Positions 47,836 to 56,576 of a DNA stretch of 64,000 nucleotides are shown in pieces. Made by a program: the position numbers and the translations under genes. Each line of letters begins with the position of its first letter. The first letter of the stretch is position 1. This DNA is from Streptomyces sp. NBC_00425 (GTDB taxonomy: Bacteria > Actinomycetota > Actinomycetes > Streptomycetales > Streptomycetaceae): assembly GCF_036030735.1 (NCBI RefSeq), contig NZ_CP107928.1, forward strand, positions 3,100,001 through 3,164,000, in the 5' to 3' direction. The notes beneath the pieces are model-generated. The model saw nothing but the letters and a program-made list of their open reading frames with translations, was not told the DNA's origin and ran no database searches.

Positions 47836-48058
47836 GCATCCGGGTGTCGTGACGCGGAGCGTCGCCGTATCCGGTCCCGTGCGCGGAGCGCCCGTGCCGT
47901 CGTAGCTATCGCCAAGGTGATGCGAACGCGTGTACCCGTGATCACTGGTCGGGGTGATGGCTGGGGAATCGGGGGCGTTTGTGCGGCTGTCGTACGTATG
48001 GTCTTTCGGTGGGTTCGGGACGGCACGGTGTCCCGTCCGGGGATCGTGAGGGGGCGAG

Positions 48059-49279
48059 ATGGCGCAGGTCGGGGCGGCTGTGGAGGCTGGGCGTGCCCGC
48101 TACACCTACCGGCTGCGCGTGTCGTGCGCTGCCGGCGCCGCTCTGGCGGCAGAGTGGGGCCGCTGCCGCTGGGTGTGGAACGAATGCGCTGCCAAGTCCA
48201 GGGCCGTCCACCTGCACAACAAGGCCACCGGCCAGAAGGCCACCTGCGGCCCCGCCCAGCTCGACAGGATGCTGACCGAAGCCCGCGCTTGTACGCCGTG
48301 GCTGCGTGAGGGCTCGTCGGTTGTCCAGCAGCAGGTCATCCGCGACTTCGGCCGCTCCCGCGCCAAGGCGCTCAGGGACATCGAAGAGCGCCTGCCCATG
48401 GCACGCCGGGCGGGTATGCCCGCGTACAAGAAGAAGCACGAGGGGCTGGCGACCCTCAACTACACCCGGCGCGGATTCCGGTTGAAGGACGGCCGTCTGC
48501 ACCTGGCGGGCGGCATCGTCCTGACGGTGGTGTGGTCGCGGGAACTGCCGGCCGAGCCGTCCTCGGTACGCGTCTACCAGGACAGTCTCGGGCACTGGTA
48601 CTGCTCGTTCGTCGTCCCCGCCCAGGTCCAGGCCCTGCCGAAGACCGGCCGCGTACTCGGCGTCGACTGGGGTGTGAAGGAGACCGCGACCACCACGTCC
48701 GATGCCGACGACCTCCCCCATCCCGGGCATGGCAGGAAGGCCCAGACGAAGCTGACGCGGTACGACCGGATGATGGCCCGCCGTAGACCGAAGAAGGGCC
48801 GGCCCGCATCGAAGGGCTACCGCGAGGCAAAGAATCTGCGGGCGAAGGCACACAAGAAGGTTGCCAGGCAGCGTGAGGACACCGGCCGCAAGTGGGCCAA
48901 GAAGGTCGTCCGCGACCACGACGCCATCGCCGTCGAGGACTTCCGTCCCAAGTTCCTCGCCAAGAGCACCATGGCCCGCAAGGCCGCTGACGCCGCCATC
49001 GGCGCCACCAAGGCCGCGCTAATCGAGATGGGCCGCAAACACGGGCGGGACATCCGTCTCGTCCACCCCGCGCACACCACGATGGACTGCGCGCACTGCG
49101 ATGCGAGAGCCAAACATCGCCTGCCGCTGGGTGAGCGCACCTACACCTGCACCACGTGCGGGAACACGTCCCCACGGGACAAGAACTCCGCACACGTCAT
49201 GCTCGTCCGGGCTGGTCTCAACCCGGCTGGTGCCGATGGCGCAAGACCTCCTGGAGCACTGCTCCAGGAGGCGGCCTGA
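48059..49279 (+). CDS. tnpB: TnpB, RNA-guided endonuclease of IS200/IS605 family
   Basis: 406 residues. The N-terminal OrfB HTH-type domain (RCRWVWNECAAKSRAVH) is followed by a RuvC nuclease with acidic residues Asp203 (LGVDWGVKETAT), Glu293 (AIAVEDF) and Asp374 (SPRDKNSAHV), and a zinc finger C344-H-C347...C364-x-x-C367. All catalytic positions are kept, although the usual RDxNAAxN motif reads RDKNSAHV. TnpB uses a right-end-derived guide RNA to cut DNA and helps keep the element in place. GAGGGGG lies before the ATG. No tnpA is nearby, so movement would need a transposase in trans. Confidence 0.93.
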   Translation: MAQVGAAVEAGRARYTYRLRVSCAAGAALAAEWGRCRWVWNECAAKSRAVHLHNKATGQKATCGPAQLDRMLTEARACTPWLREGSSVVQQQVIRDFGRSRAKALRDIEERLPMARRAGMPAYKKKHEGLATLNYTRRGFRLKDGRLHLAGGIVLTVVWSRELPAEPSSVRVYQDSLGHWYCSFVVPAQVQALPKTGRVLGVDWGVKETATTTSDADDLPHPGHGRKAQTKLTRYDRMMARRRPKKGRPASKGYREAKNLRAKAHKKVARQREDTGRKWAKKVVRDHDAIAVEDFRPKFLAKSTMARKAADAAIGATKAALIEMGRKHGRDIRLVHPAHTTMDCAHCDARAKHRLPLGERTYTCTTCGNTSPRDKNSAHVMLVRAGLNPAGADGARPPGALLQEAA

Positions 49280-49318
49280 GCCAGGAATCCCCTTCCCTTC
49301 AGGGAGGGGAGGATTCAA
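49180..49318 (+). ncRNA. Predicted TnpB guide (omega) RNA scaffold
   Basis: By analogy with other TnpB elements, the 3' end of tnpB and the right end encode the guide RNA scaffold. Here two hairpins are visible: CTCCTGGAGC...GCTCCAGGAG inside the last codons (49249-49270) and the TTCA-loop hairpin at 49289-49310. The guide itself would then be the flanking chromosomal sequence beyond about 49318. The 5' limit is a guess. Confidence 0.4.
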
Positions 49319-49842
49319 ATCCTCTGCGCCATCCAGCGCCGGGCGCCGACCTCGCTGGGGTACTCGCGGACCGTGAGCATCCCCACGCTCCAGCCGACGG
49401 AGAACGCGGCGAGCGCCGGCATGACGGGAGCAGCGATCACCACGAGAGCGCGGCCGACGAAGGCCAGTCCCGTGGAACGGCGGGTCTCGTCGCGTTTGCG
49501 CGCGCGGAACTCGTCGAGGTCGGGGGGATCCTGGAGGTCCTTGCGGTGTCGCCGTCGCTGCACCAGCCATCCCCAGACCACGGCCACGCAGGAAGCGGCA
49601 ATCTGCGCCCAGTCCCACACCGTGCGCGCGGTCGGCGGCAACACGGTGCGAAATCCCCGGTAGAGACTGATCGAGGCGAAGCACAGGAAGGCGAGGACAG
49701 CGAGCAGAAGAACGGCTGTCCAGAACCGACGCAGCCAGTAGCGTGCGCCGCGCTGGTACCAGGTGGTGCCGAGTCCCGGAAGGGCTGGGATCCGGACGGA
49801 CGCCGTCGGAGCGGCATGCTCAGAAAATGCTCGTGACGCCAT
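49315..49842 (-). CDS. Multi-span membrane protein, 3' end replaced by the TnpB element
   Basis: 175 residues as it stands. Three hydrophobic segments (about 43-63, 75-95 and 125-155) are separated by a basic Arg-rich loop (QRRRHRKDLQDPPDLDEF). The start at MASRAFSEH has AAGGATG 9 nt upstream and overlaps the preceding WXG protein gene by 23 nt. The last codons (MAQRI and stop) lie in the right end of the TnpB element, so the original C-terminus is probably lost. Location right after a candidate effector gene suggests a membrane immunity protein, by analogy with other type VII toxins. Confidence 0.7.
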   Translation of the reverse strand: MASRAFSEHAAPTASVRIPALPGLGTTWYQRGARYWLRRFWTAVLLLAVLAFLCFASISLYRGFRTVLPPTARTVWDWAQIAASCVAVVWGWLVQRRRHRKDLQDPPDLDEFRARKRDETRRSTGLAFVGRALVVIAAPVMPALAAFSVGWSVGMLTVREYPSEVGARRWMAQRI

Positions 49843-51109
49843 GCCACACATCCTTCGCGAGTCGCGCGTAGTCGTGTCCCGTCTCCGACAGGACGTCCCC
49901 GGTGCCGTGCAGCACGCCGCCGACCACGCCGCGGTCGTGGATGTCCTCGCTCCAGTGCTCGTGGAAGGAATGGTCGATGATGCCCGTGGCACCGATCACC
50001 ACCAGGCCCCCGCCCACGGCGACAGCGGCGACGGGTACCTCGAAGGGCAAGGCGGCGACAACACCCGCCGTGACAGCCGTACCGGCCACCAGACCGGCGA
50101 CGTTCGCGCCTCCGTCGACGGCGACCGACTTCTGCCAGGACCAGCCCTTGTCGTGGTCGTCGGAGGCTTCGAGGATTCCGCAGGCGCCTGCCGCGGCGAC
50201 GTCCAGGACCGGGATCTCCTTCAGGAAGTCCGGCAGCTTCTCCAGGCTCTTGCCTGCGCGGAGCGCGTCCGCCGCGTCGGCCAGCTTGACGTTGAGTGCC
50301 CGGTCGTACGGCAGTTTGGTGCTGCCGTGGTCGGCGCGGGCCATGGCTTCCTCGATCGAGTCCACCTTCATGACCGCGTCGCGGTACGCGCCCTTGGCCG
50401 GAAGGTCCTCGGGCAGGGCACGACCCGCCTTCTGGTAGGCCTTGCGCTCCGCACGGAGTTCCTTCTTGGCGGCGCGCTCTTCGGCCTTCGCGTCGTCGAT
50501 CCTGGTGCGGGCCTTCGCTCCGCCGGCCCGGGCGTCCTCGGCGTCGTAGGCGTACAGCCCACGCAGGTAGTCCGCGACGGTGATCTTGTCACCGGTGGAC
50601 GCAGGCGCGGTCACCTGGGCGTACAGCCCCCGCAGCTTGTCCGCCGCCACCAACCGGGCGTGCTGCGCCGTGTGCAGCACCTCCTGGCGCACCGTGTCGT
50701 ACTCGCCCATCGCGGCGATCGTCTTCTGGTCCTCCGCGCTCGGGGGGTTCGCGGTGACGATGGCCTGGGGGACGCCCTTCGCGGCCATGCGTACGCCCTT
50801 GCCGGTCGCCACGTGTTCGGCGTTCTGCAGGGCCGTCTCACAGGCGGTCAGGGCGTCGGCGAGGTCGGAGAGGATGTCCCCCGCGTCGTGGACGAGGTTG
50901 GCGAAGGCCCCGGCCGTCAGGGCGTCCTCGCTCCAGGTGGCGCGGAAGGTCTCGGCCGCCTCGCCCTTCCAGGCGGCGTCGCCCACCAGGGCCTCGACCG
51001 CGCGGCTGACGGGGGTGATGACGTCGTCGAGCTTGTCCTTGGCGTTCTTGTACGTCTCGGCCATTGTGCGCAGTCCGCCGATGTCGCCGCCCACCCAGCT
51101 GTCGGTCAT
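49820..51109 (-). CDS. WXG-domain protein, candidate type VII effector
   Basis: 429 residues. The N-terminal WXG hairpin has its turn at DAAWKGEAAETF (W47, G49). A long charged coiled coil follows (about 195-245, AKAEERAAKKELRAERKAYQK), then a Gly/Ala/Val-rich hydrophobic region (about 345-385, NVAGLVAGTAVTAGVVAALP) and a short His/Asp-rich tail. The hydrophobic stretch may insert in membranes, a common trait of ESX effectors. No enzyme motif recognised. The ATG overlaps the upstream stop (TGATG) and GGAGGAC precedes it. Confidence 0.82.
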   Translation of the reverse strand: MTDSWVGGDIGGLRTMAETYKNAKDKLDDVITPVSRAVEALVGDAAWKGEAAETFRATWSEDALTAGAFANLVHDAGDILSDLADALTACETALQNAEHVATGKGVRMAAKGVPQAIVTANPPSAEDQKTIAAMGEYDTVRQEVLHTAQHARLVAADKLRGLYAQVTAPASTGDKITVADYLRGLYAYDAEDARAGGAKARTRIDDAKAEERAAKKELRAERKAYQKAGRALPEDLPAKGAYRDAVMKVDSIEEAMARADHGSTKLPYDRALNVKLADAADALRAGKSLEKLPDFLKEIPVLDVAAAGACGILEASDDHDKGWSWQKSVAVDGGANVAGLVAGTAVTAGVVAALPFEVPVAAVAVGGGLVVIGATGIIDHSFHEHWSEDIHDRGVVGGVLHGTGDVLSETGHDYARLAKDVWHGVTSIF

Positions 51110-51411
51110 CAGCCGTCCTCCGTCATCAGGTCCTCGAACAGTCCGTGGACGTCGATGTCGTGTCGTCGGAAGGAGTCGCGGGCGTACGTCACCTTGTCGC
51201 CGTGGTCGTCGAGGCGGTCGGCGAAGCCGATGTGCAGGGCGACGATGAGGTCGGCGACCTCTTTGAGCGCGTGGTCCAGGCCGGCGTCGCCGCCGCCGGC
51301 CAAGGGCGGGGCGACGTCGGCGTGCAGCTTGCGGTAGTTGACGGCCTCGTCGTGGAAGGTCCTGGACATCGCGGTGAGGTCGCCGAGGACGGCCTTGAAG
51401 TCGGGCGGCAT
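51109..51411 (-). CDS. Small WXG100-size helical partner
   Basis: 100 residues. Two helices, with no tryptophan at the turn (LAGGGDAGLDHALKEV instead). Its size and its TGATG overlaps on both sides (stop of the gene before, start of the WXG protein after) mark it as the co-translated partner of the next gene. Possibly DUF6317-like; not verified. Confidence 0.8.
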   Translation of the reverse strand: MPPDFKAVLGDLTAMSRTFHDEAVNYRKLHADVAPPLAGGGDAGLDHALKEVADLIVALHIGFADRLDDHGDKVTYARDSFRRHDIDVHGLFEDLMTEDG

Positions 51412-51980
51412 CAGCGCGTCTCCCGGGCGTAGGCGGCCAGGTCGTCCGGCTGCCAGTTGTGCCTGCCGGGGGCGACCCGTGGGTCGAGGAGGACCGTCGC
51501 GTCGTACGCGCCGACGGCCTCGGCCAGGAGGCCGATCGAGGTGGCGACCCACGGCTGGGCCTCGCCGAGCGCGGCGACGAGCCGGTCGCGGGTGGTGAAG
51601 GCGAACACCACGGCCTCGGTACCGGCTCCGGTCGCGTCTTCGGTTCCAGTGCGGGTTCCGGTTCCGGCCTTCGGGTGCTCGAAGAGTTCGTACGCGATGA
51701 AGGGCACACGGACCGGACGACCGTCCGCGTCCGTGACGTCGGCGTACCGAGGGTGGGCCGGCACGAACACGGGGGTGTGATAGGCGGGGACGCCGGGCTT
51801 GGGGCCGCCCTGGGATGCGGGCCGGGCTGCTCCGGGCTCTGCGGCCCCGGCGTATTCGAGAAGGCGCGATCTACTCGGCTCCAGCGTCGGCGGAGAGGCC
51901 GGGACCGCCCCCGTGGGCGGCGTTGCGGGCGGATCTGCCTCGATGTAGTCGAGCAGGCGTGAACGCATGGGTGTGCCCAC
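51411..51980 (-). CDS. SAV_915-like protein, first gene of effector module
   Basis: 189 residues from a GTG with AGGAGA upstream; ATG four codons on is an alternative. The N-terminus has a duplicated SRLLDYIEADPP / SRLLEYAGAAEP motif, then Pro-rich spacer. The C-terminal domain (PVFVPAHPRYADV, AFTTRDRLVAALGEAQPW, then DATVLLDPRV) resembles SAV_915/SseB-like domains of streptomycetes. Co-translated (TGATG) with the helical partner and effector candidate. Role unknown; chaperone or regulator is possible. Confidence 0.7.
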   Translation of the reverse strand: MGTPMRSRLLDYIEADPPATPPTGAVPASPPTLEPSRSRLLEYAGAAEPGAARPASQGGPKPGVPAYHTPVFVPAHPRYADVTDADGRPVRVPFIAYELFEHPKAGTGTRTGTEDATGAGTEAVVFAFTTRDRLVAALGEAQPWVATSIGLLAEAVGAYDATVLLDPRVAPGRHNWQPDDLAAYARETR

Positions 51981-52216
51981 CGCCGTCTCCTGTTCCCCGT
52001 GAACCTGCGGATGATGTGGCGGCACCACCGTAGCCAGGTCACTTTCGGGCAAGTCCGGCTATGTCAGGTTGGCGAGGTCGGAGCATGCGGAACGCATACG
52101 GGTGTTTGGCCGCGGCCAGATCAGCGCTTGACCGCGAAATGACCTGGTCGCCCGTCAGGACCCGTACGTCGGCGCGTGGGGCTTATCGGGTAGCGTCCGC
52201 AGGCCAGATGCGTGGG

Positions 52217-53500
52217 CTACTCCGCCCCCGCGAGCCTGCGGGATCGTCGGCGGGCGTCTCGGATGGCCACCGCTGTGCCGGTGAGGCCGGCTACGAGGAC
52301 GGCCGCGGCGACGGTGACGTAGGTGGCGAGGCGGGTGTTGCGTTCGTCGGGGGTCTCGCCGATCTGGAACTTGGCGGGGGACGGGGCCTCGGCCTTGCCC
52401 AGGCCGCCTTCGGGGCGCGGCGACTCGATGGGGCGGTCGTCCTCCGTCAGGGCGCGTACCGGGTCGACGACGCCCCAGCCGACCAGGCGGTCGTGGCCCG
52501 CGATGGTGCGCTCCGCGGTCTGCTCGATCTGGGCGACGATCTCGCGTGCGGTCCAGTCCGGGTGCCGCGCCTTGAGCAGCGCGGCCACGCCCGCCACGTA
52601 CGGCGCGGAGAAGCTCGTCCCGTTGTCGGAGCAGTGGCCGCCCTGGGGCACCGTGGAGATCATGTCGACGCCGGGGGCCGCGACGCCGACGAAGTCGCCG
52701 GACTGGGAGAAGGAGGCCCGCTCGTTGTTGCGGTCCGAGGCGGCCACGGCGAGGACGCCCTCGTAGGAGGCGGGGTAGGTCTCCTTGACGTTGCCGCCGA
52801 GGCCGTCGTTGCCCGCCGACGCCACGACGACGATCTTGCGGGCCAGCGCCTCGTCGATCGCCTTCTCCAGGTCGGGGGACGGCTTCAGCGCGTTGGAGGT
52901 GTCCTGCGAGATGTTGATGACGCCGGCCCCGGCCTGGGCGGCGTACCGGATCGCCTGGGCGAGGGACTTGGTGTCTCCGTGCCCCTCCGCGTCGTTCTGC
53001 TGGATCGGGATGATCGTGGCCTCGGGGGCCAGGCCCACGAAGCCGGTGCCGTCGAGGGGGCGGGCCGCGATGATGCCGGCGACCTTGGTGCCGTGGCCGA
53101 CGGTGTCCGTCGTGCCGTTCTCGTTGCCGCGCTCGATCGGGTCGCCGTCCTCGTCCTTGAGGTTCTTCGGCAGGAGGTTGCGGCCGGCCTTCACGTCCAC
53201 CGCGCGGGCGAGCTGCGGGTTCTTGACGTCCACGCCCGTGTCGATGACGGCCACCCGGACGCCCTTGCCCTTGGAGCGGCTCCACAGTTCGTCCAGCAGG
53301 ACCCGCTGCAGGGACCAGGGGCGGCCGGGGTAGTCGCCGTTGGGGAACGCGCACTGGTCGGAGTAGGGCAGCTTGCCCGCCGCCGGCGCGGCCGCCGCAG
53401 GGGGCGCGAGGACGGTGGCGGTCGCGAGGAGGGCGGCCGTCGCGAGCGTCGTCCGCAGAGTCCGCGTCGCCGGCCGGTCGGTCGTCGTGCGCGGCGACAT
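52217..53500 (-). CDS. mycP: Mycosin-like subtilase MycP, second copy
   Basis: 427 residues. Signal peptide to about residue 42, triad Asp87 (VAVIDTGVD), His136 (VGHGT), Ser296 (NGTSFSAP), oxyanion Asn231 (SAGND). The early CAFPNG block of mycosins is present and a C-terminal helix (TYVTVAAAVLVAGLTGTAVAI) anchors it. It is closer to the classical mycobacterial MycP layout than the first copy. The start MSPRTTTDRP has GGGAG 6 nt upstream; an ATG six codons earlier is the alternative. It follows eccB directly, a conserved core arrangement. Confidence 0.92.
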   Translation of the reverse strand: MSPRTTTDRPATRTLRTTLATAALLATATVLAPPAAAAPAAGKLPYSDQCAFPNGDYPGRPWSLQRVLLDELWSRSKGKGVRVAVIDTGVDVKNPQLARAVDVKAGRNLLPKNLKDEDGDPIERGNENGTTDTVGHGTKVAGIIAARPLDGTGFVGLAPEATIIPIQQNDAEGHGDTKSLAQAIRYAAQAGAGVINISQDTSNALKPSPDLEKAIDEALARKIVVVASAGNDGLGGNVKETYPASYEGVLAVAASDRNNERASFSQSGDFVGVAAPGVDMISTVPQGGHCSDNGTSFSAPYVAGVAALLKARHPDWTAREIVAQIEQTAERTIAGHDRLVGWGVVDPVRALTEDDRPIESPRPEGGLGKAEAPSPAKFQIGETPDERNTRLATYVTVAAAVLVAGLTGTAVAIRDARRRSRRLAGAE

Positions 53501-53519
53501 GGCCGTCTCCCTTCTCATC

Positions 53520-55046
53520 TCACGAGCCCTGGGGCTGGCGGGCCGCCGCCGTCGACAGGCGGGGGCCGGTGGGAAGGAACTCCGACCAGGCGGCCGGGAT
53601 CGGCGCCGGGTCGACGTCCTTGTAACCCAGCAGGGTCTGGGCCTGCTTGGCCTCCTGCTGCTGCTTCTCGCGCTGCTCGGGGGTGGTGCCGATGCCCGCG
53701 TCGTCCGTCGCGCTGTCGCCGTTGGACTGCAGGACGTAGCGCAGTCCCGTGTCGGTGACGAGGAAGACCGGCCCGGCCTTGGTCTCCTCGCCCTGGAACT
53801 GGCGGTAGAGCTGGCCGGAGCCGGGGGTGACGTAGGCGCTGGAGGAGCCCGTGGGCAGCTTGGCCGGGAAGTCGTCGCCGGCCCAGGTGCTCAGGGTCGT
53901 GGCGCCCGACCCTGCGTTCACACCCCGCAGGACGGTGCAGATCGTGCTGCGGCTCCCGGCGGCCGACGACGCCTCGTTGACCGGCACGGGACTCCCCGCC
54001 GGCCAGCGGTGCTCAGTGCCGAACGGGCCGCCCGGCACGATCGCGCCGGGGCTCATCTCGCGGGCGTGACCGGCCTGCCCCAGCGGGGCGAGTTCCTTGC
54101 TGAACAGCAGCAGCTGGGCGACGAACGCGGACACGGGAGCGACCCGGCCCTGCAACACCACGTAGTACTGGTCCTTGTGGTTGTCGGACGCCTTGAGCAC
54201 CATGCCGATCTTGTTCTCGTCCTCGCCCAGCTGGCCGGGCGCGCCGGCCGCGGAGCCGGGCTGTCCGGGGACGTCCGGGAAGGCGATCGGGTCGCCCTGG
54301 TGCAGGGTCGCCAGCCATTCCGCGGAGACCCGCTGCGGCTCCCGGCCGGAGCCGACCACCGCGCGCAGCAGCAACTCGTCGCCGCCGCCCACCGGATACG
54401 CCGTGCCGGCCGCGTCCACGACGAAGCGCTTGCCGTCCGGGCCCGCCACGTAGAGCAGTTGGCCGCCGTGCAGCCGCTCCGAGCCCTCGGTGGCCTCCTT
54501 CTCACGGGACGCCAGCACCAGCGCGGCCTTCTGGACCGAGGCCCCGCCTCCCGCCCCCGGGCGCTCGCAGACCGCCCAGCGCTTGGAGGTGCCCGCCTCG
54601 GACGCCGAAGGCAGCCGGTCGGGGGCGTACGGGATGCCGACGGTCACGCCGTGCGGAACCTTGCCGCTGTCGAGGACGGACTCAGAGACCGTCACGACGT
54701 CGCCCTGCCCCTCCTCGAGGAGCAGTTTCGCGGAGGCCATGTTGAGGACCGGGTGCAGCTGGACCTCCTTGCCGGTCCGCAGGACGACATAGCGGGTGGT
54801 CGACTTGCTCGCGACGATCACCTTGGCGTTGGGCTCGTCCCAGCCCTTGGGGGCGGTCGGCTTGAACATGCCCCACGCCCCGAAGACGGCCATGACGATC
54901 ACCCCGACCACGATGCCGGGCAGGATTCCGCGCAGCGGACGCGGCGCCCCCTCCTCCGAGCCGTCGGGCGACGACTGGAGGAAGGCCGCGAGCATCCTGC
55001 GCTTCGCGAAGGTGTAGGCGTTGAGCTGGTCCCGCCGAGATGCCAT
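53520..55046 (-). CDS. eccB: Type VII secretion protein EccB
   Basis: 508 residues. The family start motif MASRRDQLNAYTFAKRRM is present, followed by one membrane helix (about 41-61, LPGIVVGVIVMAVFGAWGMF) and a large extracytoplasmic domain with R1-R4-type repeats and two Cys (AVCERP, TICTVL) likely forming a disulphide. EccB sits on the outer face of the ESX membrane complex. First gene before mycP; divergent from eccE over a 207-bp gap. Confidence 0.94.
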   Translation of the reverse strand: MASRRDQLNAYTFAKRRMLAAFLQSSPDGSEEGAPRPLRGILPGIVVGVIVMAVFGAWGMFKPTAPKGWDEPNAKVIVASKSTTRYVVLRTGKEVQLHPVLNMASAKLLLEEGQGDVVTVSESVLDSGKVPHGVTVGIPYAPDRLPSASEAGTSKRWAVCERPGAGGGASVQKAALVLASREKEATEGSERLHGGQLLYVAGPDGKRFVVDAAGTAYPVGGGDELLLRAVVGSGREPQRVSAEWLATLHQGDPIAFPDVPGQPGSAAGAPGQLGEDENKIGMVLKASDNHKDQYYVVLQGRVAPVSAFVAQLLLFSKELAPLGQAGHAREMSPGAIVPGGPFGTEHRWPAGSPVPVNEASSAAGSRSTICTVLRGVNAGSGATTLSTWAGDDFPAKLPTGSSSAYVTPGSGQLYRQFQGEETKAGPVFLVTDTGLRYVLQSNGDSATDDAGIGTTPEQREKQQQEAKQAQTLLGYKDVDPAPIPAAWSEFLPTGPRLSTAAARQPQGS

Positions 55047-55253
55047 CTGTGCTCGTCACTCCCCGTTTTCCGGCCGATCCGCGTGATCTGCTGCGCGGGC
55101 GGGCCCGGTTCCCCGTCTCCGATGTCAGAGCGGCCACCTACTATGCCCGGTAACCCTGGGGACTCGGGGAGCGGGTAGGGTTCCTGGGCCGTCGAGTGCC
55201 GTGTGCGGTGCTGGAACACGGGCGATTCGTGAACGGAACGGGGAGATGGAGTG

Positions 55254-56576
55254 ATGGCTTCGGGAACGGGCGTGCGCTCCGCCGGCCGGTCGCGGAACCG
55301 GGGCTCCGCGCCCACCGGTCCGCAGCCGCCCGAGCGGGGCCGGAACCCCTCGGCGTCCGGGGCGCCGCACCTCAGGGCGCGCACCGCGCAAGGCGGGGCA
55401 TTCCGGTTGCAACGCCTCGTCCTGCTGGAGATCGCGGCTGCGGCGGTGGTCGTCGGCTGGGTGGCCGGGCCCATGGCGCTGATCGCGGCGGGGGTCGTCG
55501 CCGTGGCGCTGGTGGTCCTCGCCTTCGCCCGTCGCCGCGGCCGCTCGCTGCCGGAATGGCTGGCCACCGCACGGGCGTTGAAGGCCCGTCGACGCCGGGC
55601 CGACCGGGTCGGGATACCGGCCGGGACGGAACCGGGGTTCGGACCGGCCGTGGAGTGCGACCCCGGCCTGCGCACCTACACGTACGGCGGACGCGACCGG
55701 CGGCCGGTCGGACTCGTCGGGGACGGCACGTTCGTCACCGCCGTCCTGCAGGTGCAGGCGGACGCGACCGCGTTGCGGGCCGAGCGGGACCGGCAGCCGC
55801 TGCCCCTCGCACTGGTGGCGGACGCCCTCGAAGTCGACGGCATCGTCCTGGAGTCCGCGCAGATCGTGCTGCACACCCAGCCGGCGCCCGCCCTGCACCT
55901 GCCCCGGCAGTCGGTGGCGGTGGCCAACTACGCGCCGTTGCAGGAGCAGACCGGGGCGCCGGCGGTGCGGATCACCTGGATCGCGCTGAAACTGGATCCG
56001 GAGCTGTGCCCGGAGGCCGTCGCGGTCCGCGGGGGCGGCCTGACCGGCGCTCAGAAATGCGTCGTGCGGGCGGCGGACCATCTCGCGAGCCGGCTGACCG
56101 GCGCCGGGTTCCGGGCGACCGTCCTCGACGAGGAGGAGCTGACCGCCGCCGTCGCCACGTCGGCCTGCGCCAACCCGCTGGTCACGGCGGAGGCCGGCCG
56201 GACGGGGCAGCTGGAGCGGCGGACCGAGGAGACCGGCCGGAGCTGGCGGTGCGACAACCGCCGCCACACCACGTACTGGTTGCGCCGCTGGCCCGCGCTC
56301 GGCGGCGCCGGCCCCTCGCTGCCGCAGTTCGTCGCCCTGGTCACCGCCGTTCCCGCGCTCGCCACCACGTTCAGTGTCACGCTCGCGCGCGGTGACCGGC
56401 AGGAGATATCCCTTTCGGGGCACATCCGGGTGACCGGGCGCAGCGACGACGAACTCGTGGCGGCCCGGCGCGCGGTGCAGGGCGCGGCCCGGCACACCGG
56501 CGCGGGGCTCGCCCGCCTCGACCGGGAACAGGTGCCCGGCATGCTCGCGACGCTGCCCCTCGGAGGAGCTCGATGA
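55254..56576 (+). CDS. eccE: Type VII secretion protein EccE
   Basis: 440 residues. An Arg/Pro-rich N-terminus, two adjacent membrane helices (about 52-92) and a soluble domain with the EccE-type core (ECDPGLRTYTYGGRDRRPVGLV, later PQFVALVTAVPALATTFSVTL). It stabilises the ESX membrane assembly. ATG and the adjoining upstream GTG (55251) share the same GGGGAG site; the ATG is preferred. Its stop overlaps the next start (ATGA). Confidence 0.88.
   Translation: MASGTGVRSAGRSRNRGSAPTGPQPPERGRNPSASGAPHLRARTAQGGAFRLQRLVLLEIAAAAVVVGWVAGPMALIAAGVVAVALVVLAFARRRGRSLPEWLATARALKARRRRADRVGIPAGTEPGFGPAVECDPGLRTYTYGGRDRRPVGLVGDGTFVTAVLQVQADATALRAERDRQPLPLALVADALEVDGIVLESAQIVLHTQPAPALHLPRQSVAVANYAPLQEQTGAPAVRITWIALKLDPELCPEAVAVRGGGLTGAQKCVVRAADHLASRLTGAGFRATVLDEEELTAAVATSACANPLVTAEAGRTGQLERRTEETGRSWRCDNRRHTTYWLRRWPALGGAGPSLPQFVALVTAVPALATTFSVTLARGDRQEISLSGHIRVTGRSDDELVAARRAVQGAARHTGAGLARLDREQVPGMLATLPLGGAR

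Larger units (their letters stand above)
47810..49318 (+). mobile_element. Solo TnpB element, IS200/IS605 (IS1341) type
   Basis: A tnpB gene without a Y1 transposase gene. The proposed right end at about 49318 follows a hairpin with TTCA loop and GGGGAGGATTC (49306-49316). The proposed left end is only a guess: a second TTCA-loop hairpin followed by GGGGAGGAATC (47810-47835). At about 1.5 kb the length is typical of this type. The right end lies inside the 3' end of a gene. Exact ends need comparison with an empty site. Confidence 0.6.

Noticed and set aside
47748..48026. A minus-strand ORF of 92 codons between the PPE-like module and tnpB
   Set aside because: Arg/Thr-rich composition, no ribosome-binding site, and it crosses the presumed element boundary hairpin.
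48059..49279. Cas12-type effector with a nearby CRISPR array
   Set aside because: Length (406 residues), zinc-finger layout and right-end hairpin fit TnpB; no repeat array is present within the window.
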